Of a stretch of DNA of 18,246 nt, positions 6,161-13,767 are shown piece by piece. Source of the stretch: CALKCV01 sp964619285 (lineage in GTDB: Bacteria; Cyanobacteriota; Cyanobacteriia; Cyanobacteriales; Microcoleaceae); contig CAZUCT010000146.1 in assembly GCA_964619285.1 (NCBI GenBank), positions 1 through 18,246 of the forward strand, read 5' to 3'. The notes beneath the pieces were generated by a model. That model was not told the origin of the DNA. It made no database searches and saw only the letters and a program-made list of their open reading frames with translations. Made by a program: the position numbers and the translations under genes. The first letter of the stretch is position 1. Every line of letters starts with the position of its first letter.

Positions 6161-9100
6161 TCAAAAATCAATCAACACTTTACCAACCTCAATTAAAAAC
6201 GCCAAAGAATTAAAATTAATCCCCGCCGTCGTCTGGGGAAACAACGATAAATTCCCAACCCCATCTTCCCCGATAATATTCTCGTAAGGGTCTAACTTTA
6301 AACTGATTTGCCTGTCCTTTTCAAACCGATAAAAATGAAAAAAAGTCAAATATTGCAAAATGTCATTTTTCAGCGGAGAATCGTACAATAAACCCTGCCG
6401 AATATCCTTATCCTCCATCACAGTTTCATAGTAATTCCCCAACAGCGTCGAATAAGAAATCACCCCGTTATAAAAGCGATCTTCATCCTTGCCTACCCTA
6501 AGACCATTAAACAAATTAAAAAATACCGCCGATTTTTGAGTGCTATCTTCGGCAACATTAGTTAACTGTTCCGTGTCTCGAACGCACAAAGATTGTGACT
6601 TAAAATTTGGGGATTTTCTAACGTAATATTTATCGAAAAAGATAGGATAAATCTTCAGATGCTCTCGGTTTTTCTTCATCGCCGCCATAATACTTGGCGA
6701 CATAAAATACAACTTTTCATCCTCATCGGTTTGGGTGATGTGGAGGGTACTTGTATGAGGTGCCCGCGCCACATACAAAATATGTTTGTATTCTTTTTTG
6801 CTTAAGTAGTTCATCGTTTCTTCTGTTAAAACAGTCGGTTCGTAGAACAGATCCCGCAGCTTGTAATTAGCAGAAAAAGTTTCTAACAACTCGATTTTTA
6901 CTCCGCCATTATTTAACTTTTCTACGCTAAATACTTCCCCAATTAAACTACCAATTTTTCCCCCCTTGTTTTTGTTACTAAAACAACCGTCGCTTTCCTC
7001 GCTGGAAACAACAATTATTGCTAATTTCTCCAAAGTCAGCGGGGAACTGCCCAACAGATTAAACTGTTTCGGCAACATCGAATAAAGAGAAGTTAAACCA
7101 TTACCAATGGTAAAGCTATTGGGAGGAACTCGAAAACCTTGAGAATTACAGCGATTATTTTGGCTGAATAAATGACACAATACTTTAGAAAGATGTGCCA
7201 AAAACTTCTCTGCTGGAAAAGGTGTTTGTTTCGTTCCTTCATGCAACCTTACCATCGGCACAAATAACGAATTGATGCCGCTTTCTTCCAGCAGCAAATA
7301 CAGGCAAAGATAAGAAAGCAACGTCCAAACAAATCGATAAATAAAAGCCTCATTTGCCTTTAAACCGTCTGGGTTTAAGCGGCCATTGTCGTAAGGAAAT
7401 AAAACGTGCCTGTATCGCTTTTCAAAACTTCTTTGATAATACTGCCAACAAGGATTAGTATTGGGAATCAAAAGCATCGGTAATGCTTTTATTTCTTTTA
7501 TGTCGTATTCAAACCGGAATCTTGCCGTACTTTTACCTTGATAACAACGAACATCTTCTATCTTAATACTCGCCGGTAACTGACATAAAGCAGTTTCATC
7601 TACGGCAGTTTCCCCCATAGAAATATGCCTCAAACATTTTTTAGGATTTTCTCCTAATTCATCCTTAAAAAAAGAGCCATTGAAAATCCGATCGCTGTCT
7701 TTAGTTAGAATTTCTTTACTAACTATAATTTGGCGGTTGTAAGTTTCAGCGGGTAAAATTGTCTGTCGCTTAAGAAAGTTTTTTAGAAGGTCGCAGAGGG
7801 TCTTGATTTTGGATTGAACATTAAATTGTTCTAACCCCCGGTTAAACCCTCGGAAAAGCTGTCGTTTTGCTTCCTCATCCTTACCCCTCAGTATTGGCAA
7901 TACCTTTTCTTCAAACCCGGGGATGGGGTCGTATTCTAACTCTAAATTAGGGTCGTAATTTTTGGCCCTTGGGTTGCAACGAGATGCAAAAACGAAGTAA
8001 TATAAAAACACCCGAATTAAGACCTTTCTGGCGAATCTTTCTCGGCGATCGCTATCCCCCGCCAACTCTTGCTTATGTTCGTCGCTACCTGGATTAATAA
8101 TCCCCAAATTATACTCGAAAACAGTCTCGCTTTTAGAACTTTGAACCGGACCGTTAAGCTTCATTTTTAAACCCAAAACAAACTGAGTTTTATCCTCAGA
8201 AACATCCGTACTTTCTCCCAAAATTCCCGCAATTATCGGAATCACTGGCAAAGCATCAAAAGTTTCCGCCCTGGCAAAAACCTCTTGATAATTTACCGTC
8301 GCCCCGGCATAATAAACCTCCAACTCGCCGCTAGCTTTAGAGCTAATATATTCCTCTATTAACCTCAACCGCCGAATCAAAACTCGCAAATAAATAACCC
8401 CCAAGCCATCTTTAGTTTCGATGTTATTTAATAAATGCTCTAAATAAACAATTTTTGCTTCCTTTTTCAGCTTGCCCAGAGTTTCCGTATCCACCAGATT
8501 TTGCAGTTTATTAAACTCAGAATTTGGGTTGCCAATTTGATTTTCCAGAAGATTGTAAACAGTTTCCAAATCGTCTTCATCTTCCGTATCAAAATAATTA
8601 TCAATATGATTTTCCAATCCCTTTTTTAGCTGTTCTTGAAAATGATTAACATTACCGACAGTAATCGTTAATTTGTGGAACTTCAACAAATAATTACTGC
8701 CCGGTTTGTCGCCCCCTATCGTTAACTCTTGCGTTTCCAAACCCCCAAAAACCTTGCCAAAAGGATAAGACAAACCTAAGCTTTGTCCGTTTCCCTCAAA
8801 AGAGGTTAAGTCGGCAGTTAAACTATTAACAAACTCTTCGATATCTCCTTCTGGAAGTAAAGAGTATAAATGTCGTTCCAAACAAGCTTTTATGTCTTGA
8901 ACTTGGGGCGAAAAGCTCTTTTGAAAACCCGGAGAAAAATTAACCGTTGCCGATCGCACCCCCTTAGTATCGCTTAAAGGACTTTGCGCCCGAGACATCG
9001 CCACCGCCGCCGCTATCTCATCAACATTAATAGTTAATATTCCACCATTTGCCGACACCGCAAAAGGATTTTGACTTTGCAAAACCCTCAAAATTTGCTG

Positions 9101-9163
9101 CTGGACGCCGCTATAATCTACCGATACTAAATCGCCGTCATCCAGTCTCAATTCGTTAACCAT
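6161..9163 (-). CDS. Large protein of unknown function (1000 residues)
   Basis: I do not recognise this protein. It is soluble-looking, with no signal peptide and no clear membrane helix; the most hydrophobic patches (ALPVIPIIAGIL near 310, LLSYLCLYLLLEE near 625) look like buried core. The N-terminal 200 residues are mixed alpha/beta, 200-300 is helical and charged (EDEDDLETVYNLLENQ), and the middle is basic and aromatic-rich. From about 710 there is a strand/helix series (LAIIVVSSEESD, KHILYVARAP near 790, LKIYPIFFDKYYVRK near 834, LLYDSPLKNDILQYLTFFHF near 925) that recalls, without clear catalytic residues, the order of a PIWI/RNase H fold. A G-run (GGGGGC) lies about 8 bases before the ATG. 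It is a single gene between repeat-rich gaps. Confidence 0.8.
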   Translation of the reverse strand: MVNELRLDDGDLVSVDYSGVQQQILRVLQSQNPFAVSANGGILTINVDEIAAAVAMSRAQSPLSDTKGVRSATVNFSPGFQKSFSPQVQDIKACLERHLYSLLPEGDIEEFVNSLTADLTSFEGNGQSLGLSYPFGKVFGGLETQELTIGGDKPGSNYLLKFHKLTITVGNVNHFQEQLKKGLENHIDNYFDTEDEDDLETVYNLLENQIGNPNSEFNKLQNLVDTETLGKLKKEAKIVYLEHLLNNIETKDGLGVIYLRVLIRRLRLIEEYISSKASGELEVYYAGATVNYQEVFARAETFDALPVIPIIAGILGESTDVSEDKTQFVLGLKMKLNGPVQSSKSETVFEYNLGIINPGSDEHKQELAGDSDRRERFARKVLIRVFLYYFVFASRCNPRAKNYDPNLELEYDPIPGFEEKVLPILRGKDEEAKRQLFRGFNRGLEQFNVQSKIKTLCDLLKNFLKRQTILPAETYNRQIIVSKEILTKDSDRIFNGSFFKDELGENPKKCLRHISMGETAVDETALCQLPASIKIEDVRCYQGKSTARFRFEYDIKEIKALPMLLIPNTNPCWQYYQRSFEKRYRHVLFPYDNGRLNPDGLKANEAFIYRFVWTLLSYLCLYLLLEESGINSLFVPMVRLHEGTKQTPFPAEKFLAHLSKVLCHLFSQNNRCNSQGFRVPPNSFTIGNGLTSLYSMLPKQFNLLGSSPLTLEKLAIIVVSSEESDGCFSNKNKGGKIGSLIGEVFSVEKLNNGGVKIELLETFSANYKLRDLFYEPTVLTEETMNYLSKKEYKHILYVARAPHTSTLHITQTDEDEKLYFMSPSIMAAMKKNREHLKIYPIFFDKYYVRKSPNFKSQSLCVRDTEQLTNVAEDSTQKSAVFFNLFNGLRVGKDEDRFYNGVISYSTLLGNYYETVMEDKDIRQGLLYDSPLKNDILQYLTFFHFYRFEKDRQISLKLDPYENIIGEDGVGNLSLFPQTTAGINFNSLAFLIEVGKVLIDF

Positions 9164-9181
9164 TTTTGTGCCCCCATTAAA

Positions 9182-9270
9182 TAGTTCGTAGTAACGACTT
9201 TAGTCGTAGTTCGTAGTAATCGCTTTAGCGATTTTAGAACAACAATCGCTAAAGCGATTACTACGAACTA
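9182..9270. repeat. 27-bp-arm inverted repeat plus extra half-copy (copy 1)
   Basis: The left arm begins TAGTTCGTAGTAATCGC (9207-9233) and is exactly complementary to 9244-9270, around a 10-base loop. A variant half-copy (TAGTTCGTAGTAACGACTTT, 9182-9207) precedes it. It lies 4 bases beyond the stop of the minus-strand permease fusion, so it can terminate that operon. The same unit recurs at 11825-11893, at the other end of the transporter genes. Confidence 0.85.
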
Positions 9271-9273
9271 GCT

Positions 9274-10836
9274 TTATTCTACATACTCTTTCAAGTCAGA
9301 AATCGAACTAATATCTAACTCGTTTGCCTCATCTTCTCGCATCATCAAGGCATAAGTATTATTAAAACCAAAAGGCTCCAACCACTCTACTTGATAGCGG
9401 TTTTTTGACCTTTCCCGAACGTACTCTAATACCTCATCCTTGTCACCCATAATGCGATTTAGAGTTTCCTCGTCCGGTTGAAGAATTACTAACAAACCGG
9501 TGCCGGTGTATTCTGGATACATATCAATCGAACCCTGAGTTAAAGCATCAAAAGCAATTTTAGTTCCCGCCAATCCCGTTTTTAATTCCACATCCAAACT
9601 GGTGTAATTTTCTATCAAAACTGCCAAAATATCCGCCAGAATATATTGTTCGGTAAAATTCTTAGAACCGATGACAATATCGCTGTTTCCTTGCCGTTTC
9701 GTAGAAGTTTTTAAACCCAACTCCTCCAAAAAGCTTTTCGCAACCTCTAAAGTTGGCTTTTGTTCGTTATCCACTTGATAATTTAATTCCGCCATTTTTT
9801 CGTCAGAAATTTTGCCCGCCACTTTAGCAAAAACTTCCCGCAATTCTGGATATTGCCTCAAAGTATCTTGCCTGACAACTGGGGCCGCATAATAAGGAGG
9901 AAAGTAGTTTTTATCGTCTTCTAAAACCGTTAAATCGTAAGCTTTAATTCTGCCATCGGTAGCAAAACCGCTAATAACATCCACTTGCCCTTCCCTAAGT
10001 GCTTTGTACATTAAACCCGGGTCTAATTCTACCGTATCTAGTCTTAAATCGTAATGTTTTCTTAACCCCGGATAGCCGTCCGCCCTTTCCATAAATTCTG
10101 AGGTAAATGCCGCTTGGAAGGAAGTATTAAATAATGTCGGCACTATTAAAAACGAAATAAATATAACAAGTAAAACAACAAAACCAATTAAAATTTGTTT
10201 TAGGTATTTAGCGACGTTTTTTTGTAACAAACCCAGGATAAAATCTAACAAAACTGCCAAACCCGCCGCCGGAATTGCTCCCGCTAAAATCATATCAACG
10301 TTATTAAGAGCAATGCCTCGAAAAATAAATTCTCCCAAACCCCCAGAAGCAATTAAAGCGCAGAGGGTGGCGACTCCAACCGTGGTAACTGTTGCCGTTC
10401 TAATGCCGGCAAAAATTACGGGTATTGCTAGGGGTAATTCTACTTTTAAAAGGATTTGCAAATCCGGCATTCCCATGCCCTTTGCCGCTTCTTTTATCGC
10501 CGCATTTACCCCTTCAATACCCGTAAAAGTATTGCGGACGATGGGCAACAAAGCGTAGAGAAATAACGCTACAATTGCCGGCGTTCTTCCTATTCCTAAT
10601 ATTGGTAATAAAAACCCTAATAAAGCGACGCTGGGAATAGTTTGAATTACGCCAACTCCACCTAAAACATTCTCAGCTATTTTTTGGTTGCGGGTTAAAA
10701 TAATGCCCAAAGAAACGCCGAGACAAGAGGCGATCGCTAAGGCAATTACAGTTAACCCCAAATGCTCGAAAGTTTGCTCCAGCATTTCTCCTCTGTGGCT
10801 GACTATAAATTCCCAGAGACTAATTAAACGTTCCAT
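9274..10836 (-). CDS. Betaine/choline-type ABC permease fused to a permuted substrate-binding domain
   Basis: The 520-residue protein starts with an OpuB/ProW-type permease (about 1-210; EAA loop at 116-141, EAAKGMGMPDLQ...LPLAIP), followed by an extra membrane helix (about 214-234) that exports the rest. The remainder is an OpuAC-type binding domain in swapped order: residues 240-377 (FTSEFMERADGYPGL ... TDGRIKAY ... FPPYYAAPVVR ... FLEELGLK) match the second half of such proteins, while 387-520 (IVIGSKNFTEQYIL ... DMYPEYTG ... FGFNNTYAL ... ISDLKEYVE) match the first half. An 11-residue linker (KTSTKRQGNSD) joins the natural C-terminus to the natural N-terminus. The role is probably uptake of glycine betaine or a similar compatible solute. 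It overlaps the ATPase gene by 17 bases, so translation is probably coupled. Confidence 0.9.
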   Translation of the reverse strand: MERLISLWEFIVSHRGEMLEQTFEHLGLTVIALAIASCLGVSLGIILTRNQKIAENVLGGVGVIQTIPSVALLGFLLPILGIGRTPAIVALFLYALLPIVRNTFTGIEGVNAAIKEAAKGMGMPDLQILLKVELPLAIPVIFAGIRTATVTTVGVATLCALIASGGLGEFIFRGIALNNVDMILAGAIPAAGLAVLLDFILGLLQKNVAKYLKQILIGFVVLLVIFISFLIVPTLFNTSFQAAFTSEFMERADGYPGLRKHYDLRLDTVELDPGLMYKALREGQVDVISGFATDGRIKAYDLTVLEDDKNYFPPYYAAPVVRQDTLRQYPELREVFAKVAGKISDEKMAELNYQVDNEQKPTLEVAKSFLEELGLKTSTKRQGNSDIVIGSKNFTEQYILADILAVLIENYTSLDVELKTGLAGTKIAFDALTQGSIDMYPEYTGTGLLVILQPDEETLNRIMGDKDEVLEYVRERSKNRYQVEWLEPFGFNNTYALMMREDEANELDISSISDLKEYVE

Positions 10837-11803
10837 TATGTAATGACTCCTTAGTTTTGTAAAATGCAGTAAATAGGTCTTCGCTAGTGGTAACTAAGCG
10901 CTCCCCTTTCTCGTTTTTAATGCATATAAACGATTCTCCCAGAGATGATTCTTCTACTTGCTCTAGCACCTCTAACAAACTGGTATTTTCGTCGTATTCT
11001 CGAAGGGAGTTACTGTCCGTTTCTATGGGTTTTAGCTGCGGCAAAACGTCTTTTAAACAGATAAGTTTTAGTTCCAATTGAAACATATTTGCCGCGAAAA
11101 AGCTGCGCACAAAATCGCTGATAGGTTGGAAGACTAATTCTTTAGGAGTTCCGATTTGTCGAACGATACCCTTATCCATCAAACAAATGCGATCGCACAA
11201 CTCCACCGCCTCGAAAATATCGTGAGTTACTAACACCATCGTTTTCTGCAGCAAACTTTCTAATTGTTTGAACTCCCTTTGTATCTGCTTGCGAGTAATC
11301 TCATCCAAAGCCCCAAAAGGTTCGTCTAACAAAACTATCGGCGGATCCGCCGCCAACGCCCGGGCAAAACCAACCCGCTGTTGCTGCCCGCCGCTGAGCT
11401 CCCGGGGATAGCGATCGCCAAATTCCCCCCCTGGCAGTCCCACTAACTCTAACAATTCTGACGAGCGATCGGCTATCTTTTTCTCGTCCCACTTCAACAA
11501 CTTCGGCACTACGGCCACGTTTTGCTTGACCGTATAATGAGGGAAAAGTCCCGTATTCTGGATGACGTAACCTATACCCTGTCGCAACTGTTCCGGTTTT
11601 TGTTTGCGAACCTCCTGCCCGTTAATAATTATCTCCCCCCCAGTAGGTTCGATTAAGCGATTGAGCATTTTTAAAGTCGTAGTTTTGCCGCAACCGCTAG
11701 TTCCTATTAACCCCAAAGTTTCGCTTTCTGGTACTTGGAAACAGACATTATTAACGGCTGCAAATTCGTTGTACTTTTTAGTTAAACTGGTTACTTCTAT
11801 CAT
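10820..11803 (-). CDS. Betaine/choline-type ABC importer ATPase (OpuBA/ProV-like)
   Basis: The 327-residue protein powers the permease fusion encoded just downstream. All nucleotide-binding motifs are intact: Walker A GTSGCGKTT (34-42), Q-loop Q82, signature LSGGQQQR (136-143), Walker B IVLLDEP (156-162), D-loop ALD (165-167) and H-loop H194. LVTHDIFEAVELCDRICLMD and the C-terminal extension place it in the quaternary-amine uptake group. Residues 240-327 are where OpuA-type ATPases carry osmosensing CBS domains. Here there is room for only about one and no clear CBS pattern, so gating may differ. The next gene starts inside its last codons. An inverted repeat (11825-11893) separates it from dnaN. 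Confidence 0.93.
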   Translation of the reverse strand: MIEVTSLTKKYNEFAAVNNVCFQVPESETLGLIGTSGCGKTTTLKMLNRLIEPTGGEIIINGQEVRKQKPEQLRQGIGYVIQNTGLFPHYTVKQNVAVVPKLLKWDEKKIADRSSELLELVGLPGGEFGDRYPRELSGGQQQRVGFARALAADPPIVLLDEPFGALDEITRKQIQREFKQLESLLQKTMVLVTHDIFEAVELCDRICLMDKGIVRQIGTPKELVFQPISDFVRSFFAANMFQLELKLICLKDVLPQLKPIETDSNSLREYDENTSLLEVLEQVEESSLGESFICIKNEKGERLVTTSEDLFTAFYKTKESLHNGTFN

Positions 11804-11824
11804 GGTTTTTTTTGATTCAAACTC

Positions 11825-11893
11825 AGTTCGTAGTAATCGCTTTAGCGATTTTAGAGTAAAACCTATAAATCGCTAAAGCGATTACTACGAACT
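11825..11893. repeat. 27-bp-arm inverted repeat (copy 2) after dnaN
   Basis: The left arm begins AGTTCGTAGTAATCGC (11825-11851) and is exactly complementary to 11867-11893, around a 15-base loop. It carries the same arm as the copy at 9207-9270 but an unrelated loop. It starts 3 bases beyond the dnaN stop, so it probably terminates dnaN, and it also lies in the leader of the transporter genes. The two copies bracket the transporter operon. Confidence 0.85.
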
Positions 11894-11896
11894 AGC

Positions 11897-13132
11897 TTAA
11901 TTTCTCAACTGAACTGGCATAATTAAATAAGTCATTTTAATGCCCCCCAAAGGAGTTAAAATTACCGGAGTCGTCGCCGTATTTAACTGCAATTGAATTT
12001 CCGAAGCCGAAGGAATTGCCTTCAATCCATCTATTAAATACTTAACGTTAAAAGCAATTTCTTTAGGTTCGTCAGAAGTTATTTGCGCTTTCAGAGTCTC
12101 CCGACCGCTGCCAACATCTTTAGCATCCACCGATAAAGCTATTTCCTGGTTAACGCTATCGATGCTGCATTTGAGAATATTATTCTTTTGGTCTGCTAAA
12201 ACCGCAATCCTTTCTACCGCCCCTAAAAATTTCTTTCTGTCAACAGTAATTTGATTGGCAAATTTTGTGGGCAATAATTGTTGGTAATTGGGATATTGAC
12301 CCTCTAATTTGCGGCTAGTTAAACGCTGTTCTCCCAGTTCAAAAACTACCTGTTCGTCGTCGAAAATTAAACCAATAGGTTCTTTAGATTGACTGCTGGC
12401 AATACTCCTTTCTACTTCCCTAAAAGCTTTAGCCGGAATTGTTACTTCAAATTCTCCTATTTCTTCCTCCATCTCTGCTTCATCCTCTTCCATTTCCTCT
12501 TCCATTTCCTCTTCCATTTCCTCTTCCATTTCCTCTTCTATTTCTTCCTCCTCTTCTTCAGTTTTGGGTTTCACTCTTTCGGTTACCACAACTGCCAATC
12601 TGTGACCGTCGGTGGAGGCAAATTCTAGGGCGTCCGGTTGAATTTTTAAGTGAACCCCCGTTAATACTTGTTTGGTTTCGTCGCCACTGGTAGCAAATAA
12701 AGTTCCTTTTAAACCGTTGACGATCGCTTCTGGCGGTAAGTGGATCGCTTTCCCGCTCCCGATCGCCGGCATATCTGGATATTCCTGAGCAGCCATGCCT
12801 CGCACTTGATATTTTCCCGAGCTCGACGCGATAGTAGCGATCGCCTCCCCCTCATCATCGTCTATAGTTATCTCCCCATCAGGCAATTTCGATACGATAT
12901 CCCCGAACAACTTCGCCGGTAGAGTAAAGCTTCCCCCTACCTCCACCGCCGCCGCAAAACTAGAACGAATTCCCAGACTCAGATCGAAACCGGTTAACTC
13001 CACCTGTTGGCTTTCTTCGTCCGCTTTTAATAGCACGTTTGCCAGCACTGGATGGTTCGGACGGCTGGGAACCGCACGACTGACTAATGATAAATGACTG
13101 TTTAAGTCGCTCTGGGTACAAACAAGTTTCAT
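11897..13132 (-). CDS. dnaN: DNA polymerase III beta subunit (sliding clamp)
   Basis: The protein forms the ring that tethers DNA polymerase III to DNA. It begins MKLVCTQSDLNSHLSLVSRAVPSRPNHPVLANVLL, shows STDGHRLAV (173-181) in the second domain and ends with the conserved LIMPVQLR (403-410). At 411 residues it is longer than the usual 365-390. The excess is an acidic block at 191-226 (EEEM repeats), inserted in the loop that follows GHRLAVVVTERVKPK and leading into FEVTIPAKAF. The block is encoded by a perfect 12-bp tandem repeat. The gene points away from the DnaA-box cluster to its right and ends 3 bases before an inverted repeat. Confidence 0.97.
   Translation of the reverse strand: MKLVCTQSDLNSHLSLVSRAVPSRPNHPVLANVLLKADEESQQVELTGFDLSLGIRSSFAAAVEVGGSFTLPAKLFGDIVSKLPDGEITIDDDEGEAIATIASSSGKYQVRGMAAQEYPDMPAIGSGKAIHLPPEAIVNGLKGTLFATSGDETKQVLTGVHLKIQPDALEFASTDGHRLAVVVTERVKPKTEEEEEEIEEEMEEEMEEEMEEEMEEDEAEMEEEIGEFEVTIPAKAFREVERSIASSQSKEPIGLIFDDEQVVFELGEQRLTSRKLEGQYPNYQQLLPTKFANQITVDRKKFLGAVERIAVLADQKNNILKCSIDSVNQEIALSVDAKDVGSGRETLKAQITSDEPKEIAFNVKYLIDGLKAIPSASEIQLQLNTATTPVILTPLGGIKMTYLIMPVQLRN
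12491..12538. repeat. 12-bp in-frame tandem repeat inside dnaN
   Basis: Four perfect copies of CATTTCCTCTTC (plus strand) encode repeated EEEM on the minus strand. Degenerate units flank them at 12479-12490 and 12539-12550. Because the unit is a multiple of three, copy number can change without a frameshift. Confidence 0.9.
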
Positions 13133-13635
13133 AGTTGTTCTGACTTTGGACCTTTCTATTTCTATAAGATGTTGGCTTTTGGCAAAATTTGCCTCGCTTT
13201 TGAAATCCTATCATCCTTTAGATTGTTTGATCCACTGTTTTAAATTAACAATATTGGGGAAAAAATCAACAAAACCCCAGTCTTTGCCGCTCCTATTCTG
13301 TGGAAAATGTGGAAAAACTCCCTAAAATCCTTTTTAACCAATCTTAGAGCAATTCAAAAATTGTGGATATCCTGTGGAAAAACTCCTTGCTTATTTTCCA
13401 CAAAGTATTTATGCTTATTTTTTCAAAGCCCAATTTGTAAAAACACCAAACTCAATGGCCCATTAGCAATTAGCAATTAGCAATTAGCAAAAAACGGTAA
13501 CTTCTTGGTCCCCTTAAAAATTGAGATGCCTCCAGTTTTCCCCAAAATTTCCACAGATTTTTCCACAAAACTTAGCTTGTTAATACTTTTAGTAACAACA
13601 AAAATCATACGGAAGCAGAAACTCCTTGGTGGAAG
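13133..13635. other. oriC: Candidate chromosomal replication origin (oriC)
   Basis: Five perfect TTTTCCACA DnaA boxes lie at 13299-13307, 13308-13316 and 13373-13381 (minus), and 13394-13402 and 13559-13567 (plus). Two more with one mismatch lie at 13362-13370 (minus) and 13547-13555 (plus). The first two are directly abutting. AT-rich DNA that could unwind lies at about 13221-13275 and 13403-13440. In Synechococcus elongatus the origin is known to lie next to dnaN with this box type, and dnaA is elsewhere, as it seems to be here. A heptamer repeat interrupts the cluster at 13462-13489. Flanking genes on both sides point outward. Confidence 0.8.
13462..13489. repeat. Heptamer short tandem repeat (ATTAGCA)x4
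   Basis: Four perfect ATTAGCA units lie inside the DnaA-box cluster, between its left group (13299-13402) and right group (13547-13567). It is an STRR of the kind also found between genes of this window. Confidence 0.9.
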
Positions 13636-13718
13636 TTGGCGATCGCCCTTTGCCCCCTTAGAGAAGAAATCGTGTTACGATCCAGGAAAGATTGCCAGGG
13701 GGGTGAGGGTGGACTTTT

Positions 13719-13747
13719 GGGTGGAGGTTCGCACGCGCCCAACCTAC
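13719..13747. repeat. Dispersed repeat shared with 1288-1315, inverted
   Basis: The complement begins GTAGGTTGGGCGCGTGCG and ends GAACCTCCACCC. It matches 1288-1315 except for one substitution and a small change at the CG run. It lies 20 bases before the ATG of the next gene and is read through by the upstream extension of that frame, which argues against the longer start. Confidence 0.7.
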
Positions 13748-13767
13748 TAACTACTAACAAAAAAACC

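Noticed and set aside
5919..6164. Minus-strand 81-codon frame overlapping the stop of the 1000-residue gene
   Set aside because: It needs a TTG start, crosses ACGAGTA repeats, and its opposite strand reads more like protein. It is hydrophobic, so a small membrane protein cannot be fully excluded.
12389..12693. Plus-strand frames rich in Phe/Leu/Pro opposite dnaN
   Set aside because: They are the complement of the acidic 12-bp repeat, not genes.
13636..13767. Upstream ATG extending the serine hydrolase-like protein by 44 residues
   Set aside because: The extension translates a dispersed repeat found also at 1288-1315 and has no domain character; MTDPLNKLF at 13768 is a better start.
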